The notes: generated from the letters alone by a model not told the origin. Counted from the first letter of the stretch, positions 1 to 8,890 are shown. The stretch: DNA of 64,000 bases from Armatimonadota bacterium (GCA_029781035.1 JAKOXK010000077.1:1-64000), one strand, 5' to 3'. Numbers and translations are program-made.

Positions 1-515
1 ACGAGCTGGCCGATCGCGTCTTGATCACCGAACAACGTTTCCTTGGCGATTTGTCCGAGCACGACGACGTCCTGCGCCGATTCATCGTCCCTGAATGCGC
101 GGCCACTCCGGAACCCGACGGGCCTGATCGAGAACCAATCTGGCGTGCACGCGATCACAAACGGGTAAGCGTCTGTCGTTCCCCGACGGACCCCGCCACC
201 TGCAAAAGTGAGCATCGCTACCTCATCAATTCCTGGCACCTTGGCGAGGGCCTGTGCCTGCTCTTCCTGGAGCCAACTTTGACCGCCCAGGTTCGGATTG
301 AAGCCGCTGGCCATGTTCACATGGCCAGGTACGACGATCAATACGTTGACACCCAACCCCTCGACTTGGCCCCGAATGTCCTTTTGAACACCGAGCCCAA
401 TGCTGACTAGCAGGATGATGGCGATGGACGCGACAGCGACTCCCAACGAGCTCAAAACCGCTCTTTGCCAGTGTTCGGCAATGCTCCGGAAGGCGGCCTG
501 AAGGTTCGAGACCAT
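1..515 (-). CDS. MacB/FtsX-like ABC transporter permease, N-terminal part (truncated by window edge)
   Basis: I read this frame directly because the ORF track omits frames cut by the edge. The reverse strand opens with ATG at 515 and stays open to base 1. The product starts MVSNLQAAFRSIAEHWQRA, followed by a membrane segment at about residues 19-41 (VLSSLGVAVASIAIILLVS) and a periplasmic domain with a NVLIVVPG stretch and VVVLGQIAKETLFG near the cut. This is the layout of the MacB_PCD domain of MacB/LolC-type permeases, which drive export or lipoprotein release with a separate ATPase. The gene lies 44 bp downstream of the helicase gene on the same strand. The ATPase partner must lie outside the window. 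Confidence 0.75.
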   Translation of the reverse strand, partial: MVSNLQAAFRSIAEHWQRAVLSSLGVAVASIAIILLVSIGLGVQKDIRGQVEGLGVNVLIVVPGHVNMASGFNPNLGGQSWLQEEQAQALAKVPGIDEVAMLTFAGGGVRRGTTDAYPFVIACTPDWFSIRPVGFRSGRAFRDDESAQDVVVLGQIAKETLFGDQDAIGQL

Positions 516-559
516 CAAAGAGAGTGATACTGGACAGGCGATGGACGGGTCTGGGCCGT

Positions 560-1861
560 TCAGGCCAACTTGGCCCGGGCCTCGAACTCGGCAACCCTCG
601 GGTTGACGACTATGTCTTCGGCGTGGATCGGCCGGACAAGTGAAAGCCCCTCAATGGTTCGACAGCGGCTCAAGGCGACGTACACCTGCCCATGTGCGAA
701 CGCACGCCGATCCAGGTCGACGACCGCACTGTCGAGAGTCAAGCCTTGCGACTTGTGGATCGTCACGGCCCAGGCGAGCCGTAGCGGGATCTGGCGGTAC
801 TCCCCAACGACCTCCTTGCCGATCCTCTGGGTCATGGAGTCCCATTTGTAACGGGTCTTCTCCCAGTTCTCTGGTTCAACCGACACGACTTCCCCGTCTC
901 CAAGCCGAACCTCGACCCCAGATTCTCCAGTTGATGCGACGACACCGATGGTGCCGTTGGACCACTGACGGCCGTTTTTGACGAACATGACCTGTGCCCC
1001 AGGCTTGAGCTGCAACAAGGGGTCAGCAGGGAAGTCACGCTCGAAACTACCTGTCTTTTCGGCTCTGTAGAACCGGGCAGTGGTGGACAGCTTCGCCAGC
1101 GTCGCCGCATTGATAGCGTCTGCCTTTCCGTTGGTCGCGGTCAAGGTCACGGTGTTGGGACGTTCAAGCCGGGCGGCGACGCGTTCGTTGAAATACGACA
1201 GCTCCGAGGGGTCTCCGATGCGGATCTTCTCAAGCGCCCAGAGGAACTCGGGATCCTGCTGTCGATAAACGGTTTCCAGGTTCCAGATGTCGATCCCCGT
1301 CTCTCGGAGGGCGGGGGCGTCAAAGAAGAAAGGGCTCGCGAACCGGTCGGCGATCATTTCCAGGTCCGCTCCAGCCTGAACGACCGGTTCGAGTTGCCTC
1401 ACATCGCCAAAGGCGACCAGCGTCTTGCCTCCGAACGGCAGGTTCCTGCCTGTGTTCGTCCTCAAGGAGAAGTCGACGGCTTCGAGGACATCTGCCCGGA
1501 CCATGGACACCTCGTCGAGGACCAGGCACTGCACCCGATCCAGGAGTCGCTGTTTTGGGTGCCCCTTGCGGAACACAGTGACGCACTCAGGGTCGTTCGT
1601 CAGTGGGCCGAGACTGAGCCCAAAGAAGCTGTGTAGCGTTTGACCACCCACTTGGATCGCGGCAAGGCCGGTCGGTGCCAGAACGACCGTTTCAAGCCGT
1701 GTACCACTGACGAACTCCCGGAGCAGCGTGGATTTGCCCGTACCCGCTCGACCGGTGACGAAGACAAACCGGCCTTCAGGGCCCTGTTCCAAGTCTCTCA
1801 GCACGGCGGCCTGCTCTGGACCCAAGTTCACAGCCGAATGCGACGGCGTAAGAGAATTCAT
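560..1861 (-). CDS. Pif1/RecD-like superfamily 1B DNA helicase
   Basis: A 433-residue AAA-type helicase. The P-loop GRAGTGKST sits near residue 37-45, Walker B is LVLDEVSM, and motif III is GDVRQLEPV. The C-terminal UvrD/RecD-like part has VTIHKSQGLTLDSAVVDL followed by YVALSRCRTIEGL (motifs V and VI). This is the arrangement of Pif1-family 5'-3' helicases, which unwind DNA during replication and repair. The start ATG at 1861 begins MNSLTPSHSAVNLGPEQ, and the helicase domain begins right after it, so no large part is missing. It stands alone, with no nuclease or phage partner in sight. The family call is firm, the precise in vivo role is not. Confidence 0.85.
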   Translation of the reverse strand: MNSLTPSHSAVNLGPEQAAVLRDLEQGPEGRFVFVTGRAGTGKSTLLREFVSGTRLETVVLAPTGLAAIQVGGQTLHSFFGLSLGPLTNDPECVTVFRKGHPKQRLLDRVQCLVLDEVSMVRADVLEAVDFSLRTNTGRNLPFGGKTLVAFGDVRQLEPVVQAGADLEMIADRFASPFFFDAPALRETGIDIWNLETVYRQQDPEFLWALEKIRIGDPSELSYFNERVAARLERPNTVTLTATNGKADAINAATLAKLSTTARFYRAEKTGSFERDFPADPLLQLKPGAQVMFVKNGRQWSNGTIGVVASTGESGVEVRLGDGEVVSVEPENWEKTRYKWDSMTQRIGKEVVGEYRQIPLRLAWAVTIHKSQGLTLDSAVVDLDRRAFAHGQVYVALSRCRTIEGLSLVRPIHAEDIVVNPRVAEFEARAKLA

Positions 1862-1924
1862 ACCGGTAGAAGCGTCAGTTTACTGCCCACATTGCTGGCC
1901 CGAAGATAAACTTGGGTGTTCGCT

Positions 1925-2638
1925 ATGAGGACGATTAAACTGTTTGCGCTCGGAGCACTGGTCAGCACAATGGCCATGGCACCGGCATCGTTGGGAAGGC
2001 CAGCCCGATCCATCGGGCCGCTGATTATGCCAGTCGGCGACTCGATCACGCTGGGCGCAGGCTATGACGGTGGCTATCGGGGAATCCTCGAACACATGTT
2101 GAGGGCACACGGTTACACCTTCAAGTTCATTGGTGGCGTGATCGAGAATTCGAAAGCCCTGCTTTACAAGCGCCATGAAGGGCACGGAGGATGGTCGACG
2201 AACGACCTGCTGAACGGTCGCGACGGTCAACCACAAGCAGGGAAGTTGGCGCTCTGGTTGCACAAGTGGAAGCCGGACACGCTGATCGTTATGACTGGGA
2301 CAAACGACGACTGGTGGATCGGCCGTGATGCATGGGCCCAGAAGTACGATAAGGTTCTCCGGACGATCTTTGCCTACAACGCCAACACGAAGGTCGTCAT
2401 GGTGAGCATCCCGAAGTCCAATGACGCCGTCACGGGGAAAGAGGGGGCTGAAGCTATGTGCTACGACATCGTGAAGTCTGCAGTCACCGCTTGGGCTAGG
2501 AAAGGGTACAAGGTCGCGTTCGCAGACTGCTACACAAGCTTCAATCCGCAAACCGACTTGTCAGACAACTACCATCCGAACGAAGCTGGCTACCAGAAGA
2601 TCGCCAACGCGGTCTACACCGCTCTGATCCACATGTGA
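1925..2638 (+). CDS. Secreted SGNH/GDSL-family hydrolase
   Basis: The product has an N-terminal signal peptide (MRTIKLFALGALVSTMAMAPASLG) and the SGNH blocks in order: block I VGDSITLG with the nucleophilic Ser, block II Gly in GHGGWST, block III Asn in TGTNDDW, and block V Asp/His in DNYHPNEAGY. Such proteins are esterases, lipases or carbohydrate acetyl-esterases acting outside the cytoplasm; the substrate here is unknown. The ORF track starts at a GTG (1916), but the ATG at 1925 gives a clean signal peptide, so I prefer it. The gene converges on the ABC permease gene, only 2 bp away. Confidence 0.82.
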   Translation: MRTIKLFALGALVSTMAMAPASLGRPARSIGPLIMPVGDSITLGAGYDGGYRGILEHMLRAHGYTFKFIGGVIENSKALLYKRHEGHGGWSTNDLLNGRDGQPQAGKLALWLHKWKPDTLIVMTGTNDDWWIGRDAWAQKYDKVLRTIFAYNANTKVVMVSIPKSNDAVTGKEGAEAMCYDIVKSAVTAWARKGYKVAFADCYTSFNPQTDLSDNYHPNEAGYQKIANAVYTALIHM

Positions 2639-2640
2639 CC

Positions 2641-3747
2641 CTACTGGATGCTCTTGGGGAACTTGGCGCTCGCTGCAGCCAGGAGCAAGACGGAAAGCGC
2701 GAACAGGGCAGTGAAGCTGGGCCAAAGCTCACCATATCCTGCGCCACGCACGATGACGCCGCGCAAGATGTTCACTTCGTGGGTGAGAGGGATGACACTG
2801 GACAAGAGTTGCAGGAACCCTGGCATCGTCTCTCTCGGGAAGATGAATCCCGAGATCAGCATGGCGGGCATGAAGGTGACGATGGAAAGTTGCAGTGCCT
2901 GTGCTTGATTTTGGGCTACGGCCGATATGAACAGCCCGAGCGATAGAGATCCTACTATGAACGGGAACGAGAGCAGGAACAGCAGAGCAAAGTTCCCAGC
3001 CACCCTGACATCGAAAAGGAAGTAGCCCAAGCAGAGAATGAGGAGCATCTCGCCAGCTGCGAGAACCAGGAACGGCAACAGCTTCCCGAGTATCAGCCCG
3101 AACTTGCCGACCGGAGACACCATCAGTTGCTCGAGCGATCCTTGTTCTCGCTCGCGAACGATGCTGCTCGATGTCAACGCGGTCAGTACGATCTGAAGCA
3201 CGAGACCGATCAGGCCGGGAATCATGAAGACCGCAGTCCGCGAGTTCGGGTTGAACAAGACTGTGATCCGTGGATCGACCATGCTGGTCGTCGTCACCCG
3301 AACGTCACTGCCAGCTTGGACGCCCAGAAATGCAGTCCGCGCCCTGAGCGACACTTGGCTATCGCTCCCGTCGACGAAGACCCCGATTTGGGCCCGCCGA
3401 CCGGCAGCGACGTTTCTTGCGAAGTCTGGTGGCACCACCACGGCGACACGGGCTCGCCCAGAACGGAGCATGTCCACCGCCTCACCCTCAGTGTCGGCTC
3501 TGGTGTCAAAGTCGATGTACTCTGTCGCGTGAAGCCGCTGAATGTACTCACGGCTCTCCCTGGTTCGGTCAAAGTCTACAACAACTGCAGGGATGTGCCG
3601 GACGTCAAAGTCAATTGCATAGCCATAGAGGCAGACTTGAATCACGGGCATCAACACAGCCATGAACAGACTGGCCCGATCGCGCAAGAGATGCTTGACC
3701 TCCTTGCGGGCGACTGCCGACAGCCCACGGAACGGATTGGCTCTCAT
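2641..3747 (-). CDS. ABC-2 type transporter permease (YhhJ-like)
   Basis: A 368-residue membrane protein with the ABC2_membrane_3 layout: one N-terminal membrane segment (LFMAVLMPVIQVCLYGYAI), a periplasmic domain of roughly 130 residues starting FDVRHIPAVVVDFDRTRESREY, then five or so C-terminal membrane segments with the SSIVREREQGSLEQLMVSP loop typical of DrrB/YhhJ permeases. It overlaps the ATPase gene upstream by 4 bases (ATGA), so the two are probably translated together. With the ATPase and the fusion protein it would form an exporter reaching the outer membrane. Only one permease gene is present, so the channel is probably a homodimer. Confidence 0.88.
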   Translation of the reverse strand: MRANPFRGLSAVARKEVKHLLRDRASLFMAVLMPVIQVCLYGYAIDFDVRHIPAVVVDFDRTRESREYIQRLHATEYIDFDTRADTEGEAVDMLRSGRARVAVVVPPDFARNVAAGRRAQIGVFVDGSDSQVSLRARTAFLGVQAGSDVRVTTTSMVDPRITVLFNPNSRTAVFMIPGLIGLVLQIVLTALTSSSIVREREQGSLEQLMVSPVGKFGLILGKLLPFLVLAAGEMLLILCLGYFLFDVRVAGNFALLFLLSFPFIVGSLSLGLFISAVAQNQAQALQLSIVTFMPAMLISGFIFPRETMPGFLQLLSSVIPLTHEVNILRGVIVRGAGYGELWPSFTALFALSVLLLAAASAKFPKSIQ

Positions 3748-4694
3748 GGCGAATTGAGGCTCCTGGTGAGGGAGACGAAGACGTCTTCCAACGACGGGGT
3801 CGTTGGCCGTATCGACACGTCGTCGAGCCCGGCGGCTCGGACGGCTTGTAGGATCTCTTCATCGGTCGTGTTGGCGTGTACCAACAAGTGGACCTCGGAT
3901 TCGACCAGTGTGGCGTCCAGGCTAAACGGTTGATCGCGCAATGCAGCGAGCCCAAGGGCTGGCGACGGGCATTCAACGGCCAAGCGACGTGTGCCCTCGG
4001 GTGAGACTTCAGGTAGAGACTTGAGGTCGATAGGGGTCCCTCGAACCATCAGCCTCGACATATGAATGTAGGCGATGTCGTCACAGCGCTCGGCCTCGTC
4101 CATGTAGTGGGTCGTCACGAAGAGGGTCTTCCCTTCTGCGGCGAGTTGGAAGAGCAGGTTCCACAGGTCTCGGCGCGCCACGGGGTCGATGCCCGCGGTC
4201 GGTTCGTCAAGAAAGACGAGGTCCGGTTCATGGAGCAAGGCCGAAGCCAAAGCAAGGCGCTGACGCCAGCCGCCCGAGAGAATGCCCGCGCGTCGATCCA
4301 CGTATGGTTGCATGGCCAGGAGTTCGATGACGTCGTCCTTACGCTTCCGCAGCCGTTCGTTCTTGAGCCCGTACACTTCGCCGAAGAAGTCCAGGTTCTC
4401 CGACACGGACAGGTCCTTATAGAGTGCAAAAGATTGGCTCATGTATCCGATCGTCGATTTGACGCTCTCTGGATCTTTGGCGACGTTGAACCCATTGACG
4501 AACGCTGTCCCCGAAGTGGGCAAGAGCAAGCCGGCAAGCATCCGGATGCAGGTGCTCTTTCCGCTTCCATTAGGTCCCAGGAACCCGAAAATCGACCCAC
4601 GTCTGACGCTGATATCCAAGCTGTCTACGGCGGTGAACTCTCCAAACCTCTTTGTCAGCCCGGTCGTGCGGATTGCTAACGTTTCCTCGTTCAT
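3744..4694 (-). CDS. ABC transporter ATP-binding protein of the efflux cassette
   Basis: A 316-residue ATPase with Walker A GPNGSGKST, signature LSGGWRQRLALASAL, Walker B LVFLDEPTAGIDP and the H-loop VTTHYMDEAERC. The signature has LSGGW instead of the usual LSGGQ, as seen in some drug-export ATPases. The C-terminal 90 residues form an accessory domain like that of DrrA/CcmA-type exporters. The gene overlaps the fusion-protein gene upstream and the permease gene downstream by 4 bases each, giving a tightly coupled operon under the TetR gene. It powers export of an unknown substrate. Confidence 0.9.
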   Translation of the reverse strand: MNEETLAIRTTGLTKRFGEFTAVDSLDISVRRGSIFGFLGPNGSGKSTCIRMLAGLLLPTSGTAFVNGFNVAKDPESVKSTIGYMSQSFALYKDLSVSENLDFFGEVYGLKNERLRKRKDDVIELLAMQPYVDRRAGILSGGWRQRLALASALLHEPDLVFLDEPTAGIDPVARRDLWNLLFQLAAEGKTLFVTTHYMDEAERCDDIAYIHMSRLMVRGTPIDLKSLPEVSPEGTRRLAVECPSPALGLAALRDQPFSLDATLVESEVHLLVHANTTDEEILQAVRAAGLDDVSIRPTTPSLEDVFVSLTRSLNSP

Positions 4695-6148
4695 GGCCAG
4701 TCGCCAATGCGCCGGACGGTTGCCGCCATGCCAGCTTTGACGCGGGTGTCCTTCTCTTGGAGACGAATCCGCACCGCGAAGACCTGTCTGCCCCTCTCTT
4801 CAGGCGTCTGGAGATTGGCAGGTGTGAACTCACCTTGAGTCGCGATGCTCTCGACGACTCCATCGACGTCTCGCGCCAAACCGTCGATAGCGATCTGCAC
4901 AAAGGCGCCGACTTTTATTCTGGCAAGTGCCATCTCCGGTACATAGACGCGTAGCCATATGTCCATCGGGTCGCTCATCCGCAGCACCGGCGCGCCCGGA
5001 CTGAGTAACTCGCCTTGTCCTACAAGCAGTCGCTCGACAACTCCGTCGAGGGGGGCCACGATGACCCTGTCGGCAACCGTGGCGTTCGCACTCTCAGCCT
5101 GTGAGGCCGCCGCAGCCGCCGCCTCGTTCGCAGCACGCCGCTCTTCGGCGCGACTTCCATTCCTCATGGCTTCTAGGCTCGCTTGGGCTTGCGCCACCCT
5201 GGATCTGGCGGCGGCAATGTCTTCGGGCCGGGGGCCCTCGAGCACAAGTCGCAAGTTCTCCTGAGCCACTTTGAGGCTCGCTTCGGCTTCACGGATCTCC
5301 TCGGGCCGGGAGCCGTTGTGCAGGGATTCGTACTGCGCCCTCGCCCGCTGGTAGGCCTGTCTAGACTGATCGAGTTCGGCTTGGGGAGTGCCCTCCCGGG
5401 CCCGTTTCCAGGCCTCTCCCGCTTCACGAGCCTGCTGGGCGAGCGCCCCAGCCTTCGCCTGTGCCGACTCGAACTCGGAGCGGCTCAAGGCACCTTGCTC
5501 GAACAAGGATCGCGAACGATCCGCGTCCTTTTGGGCTTGGTTGGCTTGGATCGCAGCACTCTTGAACCGCGCTTCAGCCTGAGCCCGCTCTTCCGGAGTC
5601 GGTCCCCTTTCCGCTTGCCTCAACCGGGCATCGGCTTCGTCCATTGCCGCTTTGGCAGCGGCAATATCCTCTTTCCGCGGTCCGTGCACGAGAAGGTCGA
5701 GCCGAGCCTTGGCCTCACTAACTTGGGCTCGGGCGATGGCAGCCTCTTCGGGCCGTGATCCATGGATCAGTTTGGCAAGGTTGGCCTGTAGTTCGGCTAC
5801 AACGGCCACCTGTCGGGCCATGTCCTCCTTGCGAGGGCCGGCAACGACCTCTTGGGCCTGGGCTTGCGCCTGCTTCGCAAGGGCCTCGGTGGCTGCCGCC
5901 TGTGCTTGGGTCGGGTTGGCCTCGAGTTCCACTAAGACCGTTCCTTTCTTGACGAACTGCCCTTCGGTCACCAGGATTCGAGAGACACGTCCTGTCACGC
6001 GGCTCGCGAGGTCGCTTGGTTGGGACTCAAAGACTCCCGAAAGACTCGATCGCTTGGCGGCCCTGGACCGGTCTACCCAAATCCCTCCCGCGGTCAGAGC
6101 GAGGACGACAACGACGGGAATGGCGAGTCGGCGTTCAACGGGCACCAC
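4691..6148 (-). CDS. HlyD-type membrane fusion protein with 26-residue coiled-coil repeats
   Basis: A 485-residue periplasmic adaptor with an N-terminal membrane anchor (residues about 8-25). One half of the lipoyl domain (VTGRVSRILVTEGQFVKKGTVL) comes before a very long alpha-hairpin, and the other half (VIVAPLDGVVERLLVGQGELL) follows it. The hairpin consists of 26-residue repeats that each start G(P/S)RxE(D/E): residues 104-129, 130-155 and 156-181 on the first arm, and 253-278, 279-304, 305-330 and 331 onward on the second. The tip RSRSLFEQGALSRSEF (about 211-226) resembles the R-L-S motif that docks adaptors to TolC. Its start overlaps the TetR stop region by 14 bases. It should link the inner-membrane ABC pump to an outer-membrane channel encoded elsewhere. 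Confidence 0.9.
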   Translation of the reverse strand: MVPVERRLAIPVVVVLALTAGGIWVDRSRAAKRSSLSGVFESQPSDLASRVTGRVSRILVTEGQFVKKGTVLVELEANPTQAQAAATEALAKQAQAQAQEVVAGPRKEDMARQVAVVAELQANLAKLIHGSRPEEAAIARAQVSEAKARLDLLVHGPRKEDIAAAKAAMDEADARLRQAERGPTPEERAQAEARFKSAAIQANQAQKDADRSRSLFEQGALSRSEFESAQAKAGALAQQAREAGEAWKRAREGTPQAELDQSRQAYQRARAQYESLHNGSRPEEIREAEASLKVAQENLRLVLEGPRPEDIAAARSRVAQAQASLEAMRNGSRAEERRAANEAAAAAASQAESANATVADRVIVAPLDGVVERLLVGQGELLSPGAPVLRMSDPMDIWLRVYVPEMALARIKVGAFVQIAIDGLARDVDGVVESIATQGEFTPANLQTPEERGRQVFAVRIRLQEKDTRVKAGMAATVRRIGDWP

Positions 6149-6752
6149 CGTCCTCCTCGCCGAAGCATACCGAGAAGAGGACTCTGAGAAAGGCCTCTTC
6201 CGCTTCCTCGCCCACTAGGTTGGTGCCGAACACGGTGCCGTAGAGGTGGCGGAACCGGAACCACCCGTCGATGGCCGACATGACGAGCGCCAGGAACATC
6301 TCTGGATCCACACCCTCCGGGATTCCCAGCGTCTGTCCGTCTCGAATGACGCGCTCACGGATCTTTCTGGCCCTTTCGTTGAACTCGGGCGCCACCTGAC
6401 GGTGCTCTAGAGACATCCACGCCATCAGCCGCGTCAAATCGGAGTCTTTTCGATTGGCTTCGAATTTGGCCCGCATCATGTCGGAGATGTGCACCACGCC
6501 ACCGTCCACAAGCCCTTGGGTCACTTCGAAAAAGGGCCGTGTTTTGGCTTGCATCACGGCTCGCCAAAGCTCGTCCTTAGTCGCAAAGTGATAGAGGATC
6601 AGGCTTTTCGTGACGCCAGCTTCCTTGGCAATGTCCGCCATCGACGTGGCCGCAAATCCGTGTGCGGCAAAGAGCTTCGTGGCCGCGGAAAGAATGGCCC
6701 TTCGGTTTGCAGACGGGTCGGCAGAACTGTCTTGTTCAGTCATCGACCGCAT
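6135..6752 (-). CDS. TetR-family transcriptional regulator of the efflux operon
   Basis: A 205-residue regulator. The N-terminal helix-turn-helix reads ILSAATKLFAAHGFAATSMADIAKEAGVTKSLILYHF, the standard TetR DNA-binding domain; the rest is the helical ligand and dimer domain. It is the first gene of the efflux cassette and overlaps the fusion protein gene. An 18-bp perfect palindrome lies 10 bp upstream of the start and is the likely self-regulatory site, so the whole operon is probably repressed until the export substrate binds. Two in-frame ATGs exist (6752 and 6743); neither has a clear ribosome site, and I keep the longer one. Confidence 0.88.
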   Translation of the reverse strand: MRSMTEQDSSADPSANRRAILSAATKLFAAHGFAATSMADIAKEAGVTKSLILYHFATKDELWRAVMQAKTRPFFEVTQGLVDGGVVHISDMMRAKFEANRKDSDLTRLMAWMSLEHRQVAPEFNERARKIRERVIRDGQTLGIPEGVDPEMFLALVMSAIDGWFRFRHLYGTVFGTNLVGEEAEEAFLRVLFSVCFGEEDGGAR

Positions 6753-6762
6753 GACACCAGTT

Positions 6763-6780
6763 TGACTGACCGGTCAGTCA
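6763..6780. promoter_or_regulatory. Probable TetR operator: 18-bp perfect palindrome
   Basis: The sequence TGACTGACCGGTCAGTCA is its own reverse complement with no mismatch and no spacer. It ends 10 bp before the first ATG of the TetR gene. TetR dimers bind near-perfect palindromes of this size next to their own promoter, so this is the likely operator for the efflux operon. Binding is inferred, the palindrome is seen. Confidence 0.75.
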
Positions 6781-6825
6781 GGGCCTAGGCACACGTCGAC
6801 ATGGTGGATTACTTACGAAGGGAAA

Positions 6826-6901
6826 TGGCCCGGACGAGAGGATTCGAACCTCCGACTTCCACCTCCGGAGGGTGGCGCTCTATCCACTGAGCTACGTCCG
6901 G
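6826..6901 (-). tRNA. tRNA-Arg (anticodon CCG)
   Basis: The reverse strand folds as a full cloverleaf of 76 nt: a perfect 7-bp acceptor stem (CCGGACG with CGTCCGG), TA, a D stem GCTC/GAGC, an anticodon stem CCACC/GGTGG with loop CTCCGGA, a 5-nt variable loop, a T stem GGAGG/CCTCT with loop TTCGAAT, a discriminator G and an encoded CCA. The anticodon CCG reads CGG (Arg). It lies between the TetR operator and the signal peptidase gene. Confidence 0.95.
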
Positions 6902-6937
6902 AACCTGACACCCATGCTACCCGGAAAGTCGCGAGGA

Positions 6938-7378
6938 TCAGGACGAGACTTTCGGAAAGACCACGACCATGTCCACGTCGTTGTCTGGCAGGGGGCCAAA
7001 AACGCGCGAATCGATGGAGACAGGGCTGTTGTCCCCAAGGAGGTAAACGTGGCGGTACGGCAGATGAATTCCCTTGGGCCAACCGGGCAGCGTCGTGTCC
7101 CCGCCAAGCCCAGCTACTCGCTTGATCAGAGTCTCGTGGTCCCATCGGGCGACAACGACATCGCCGCGAGTGGGTTCGTGGTCGAGCCGCTTTGCCAACA
7201 CCAACTGGAAGTTCTTCAAGGTTGGGAGCATGGACTCTCCAACGATGACGACGGGTCGATACGGTTGGATCAGAAAGAGAAATGCCAAGTCGACCGCGAC
7301 CGCATAGGACACGGCCTTTCTCACCTTGTTGGCTGTGTTGTCACGGCGGCGCCGGTCTACCCTTTCGTGAAATTGCAT
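6938..7378 (-). CDS. lepB: Signal peptidase I
   Basis: Serine/lysine protease that removes Sec signal peptides at the outer face of the inner membrane. From the ATG at 7378 the 146-residue product has one membrane anchor (AVAVDLAFLFLIQPY), the catalytic Ser in box B VGESMLPTL (Ser49), the general-base Lys in box D ETLIKRVAGLGGDT (Lys86) and box E GDNSPVSIDSRVFGPL. The ORF track extends it to 7633, but those extra 85 residues are low-complexity Arg/Ser-rich sequence that overlaps nuoF in another frame. I therefore take the internal ATG. The protein is short for the family, with a reduced domain II. It follows nuoF on the same strand after 106 bp. Confidence 0.9.
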   Translation of the reverse strand: MQFHERVDRRRRDNTANKVRKAVSYAVAVDLAFLFLIQPYRPVVIVGESMLPTLKNFQLVLAKRLDHEPTRGDVVVARWDHETLIKRVAGLGGDTTLPGWPKGIHLPYRHVYLLGDNSPVSIDSRVFGPLPDNDVDMVVVFPKVSS

Positions 7379-7484
7379 GAGCCGATATGTGCGGGACGTG
7401 CCGCTCTCACCCAATAGTTCGGCGACGAACGGCTGACCCGTTATGGATTGATTACGCCAGTTTTTGTCCGGTAACCCGAGGGTC

Positions 7485-8813
7485 CTAGGAATAGGCCGGT
7501 TGGGCCCACTTGGGCGCCATCGCCCGAGACTCGGCCGAGTCGACCATGGAGCGGCCGTTCTTGATGAAGTACTCGAACTCCTCCGGGAACACGCGTATGG
7601 CTCCCGCAACGGGCCACGCGGCCGCATCGCCAAGACCGCAGAAGGACCGCCCGTCGATCTGCTTGGTGATGTCCACCAGAAGCTCCGCGTCGCCGGGTTG
7701 TCCCTTTCCCCTCACAATGCGGTCGAGGATCTGGAACATCCACTTGGTCCCTTCTCGACATGGAGTGCATTTGCCACAGCTTTCGTTGGCGTAGAACTGG
7801 GCCGTGCGCCAGATGAAACTGACGATACATGTGTGTTCATTAAGGAACATGCAGCCTCCCGATCCGACCATCGACTTCACTTCGGCCATCTCTTCGTAGC
7901 CGATGATCGCCCGTTCGCAGTCGGCCGCGTTGATGATGGGCACGCTGCTTCCACCAGGGACGCATGCTTTGAGCATGCCGCCCTTCATGCCACCTGCCAG
8001 GTCAAGGAGCTCCATGAGGGTGGTACCGAACTCGACCTCGTAGTTTCCCGGTTTGTTGACATGCCCACTCACGGAGAAGATCTTGGTCCCACGTGAGTTC
8101 TTTGTCGAGGCGCCCAGAGTCGCGTACCATTCGCCGCCTCGGTCCAAGATGAAGGGAACGCAGGAGTAGGTCTCAACGTTATTGATGATCGTCGGGCAGT
8201 CCCAGAGTCCGGCAACGGTCGGTAGTGGGGCGTGAGGGAACTTCAGTCGCGGCATTCCGCGTTCACCCATCAGGCTGGACATGAGAGCGCTTTCCTCGCC
8301 GCACTCATAGCTGCCCGCCCCGGTGTGAATGTAGAGGTCGAAATCAACGCCGCTGCCCAGGATGTTCTTGCCGAGGTATCCGTTGGCATACGCTTCGTCT
8401 ATCGCCTTCCGCATCGCACGGCACGCGTCGACGAATTCACCTCGAATATAGATATATCCAACCTTGGACTGGGTCGCGTACCCGCCGATTGTCATGCCCT
8501 CGATGACAAGGAATGGCGTGTTCTCCATCAGTTCCTTGTCCTTGAACGTGCCAGGCTCGCCTTCGTCGGCGTTACAGATCATGTAGTGCGGCTTCGTGAT
8601 CTCCTTTTCAATGCCGTTCCACTTGATCCACGCTGGGAACCCTGCTCCGCCGCGACCCCTGAGACCGCTCGCCTTCACGGAATCGATCACGGCCTGGCGC
8701 TCCATCTTAAGGGCTTTGCCGAGGCCCGTGTACCCGCCCTTGGCCAAATATCCCTTGAGCGTCGCGTACTCGGGGTCGTTCGAGTGTTCGAGAAGGAGCT
8801 TCATCTCGGCCAT
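7485..8813 (-). CDS. nuoF: NADH-quinone oxidoreductase subunit F (NADH/FMN-binding)
   Basis: The NADH-oxidising subunit of complex I in the peripheral arm. The 442 residues carry the NADH glycine-rich motif GRGGAGFP (53-60), the FMN-binding GAGSYECGEESALMSSLMG region (165-183) and the N3 4Fe-4S cysteines in ESCGKCTPCREG (346, 349, 352) plus a fourth Cys at 392. The length is usual for the family. It lies 77 bp downstream of nuoE. A TAGAAT box 10 bp upstream of the ATG could give nuoF its own nearly leaderless transcript. No nuoG or later nuo genes follow; signal peptidase and a tRNA come instead. Confidence 0.96.
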   Translation of the reverse strand: MAEMKLLLEHSNDPEYATLKGYLAKGGYTGLGKALKMERQAVIDSVKASGLRGRGGAGFPAWIKWNGIEKEITKPHYMICNADEGEPGTFKDKELMENTPFLVIEGMTIGGYATQSKVGYIYIRGEFVDACRAMRKAIDEAYANGYLGKNILGSGVDFDLYIHTGAGSYECGEESALMSSLMGERGMPRLKFPHAPLPTVAGLWDCPTIINNVETYSCVPFILDRGGEWYATLGASTKNSRGTKIFSVSGHVNKPGNYEVEFGTTLMELLDLAGGMKGGMLKACVPGGSSVPIINAADCERAIIGYEEMAEVKSMVGSGGCMFLNEHTCIVSFIWRTAQFYANESCGKCTPCREGTKWMFQILDRIVRGKGQPGDAELLVDITKQIDGRSFCGLGDAAAWPVAGAIRVFPEEFEYFIKNGRSMVDSAESRAMAPKWAQPAYS

Positions 8814-8890
8814 GGTGTTTTTGATTCTACTTAGAGGTCATGTCGTCCATTCGGACTTGGTCAGGGCAGGCAGATGAGCCCGCGGAAAAG

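Noticed and set aside
1880-2551. 223-codon ORF antisense to the SGNH hydrolase gene
   Set aside because: Composition is that of a shadow frame; the plus-strand gene has all catalytic blocks and a signal peptide.
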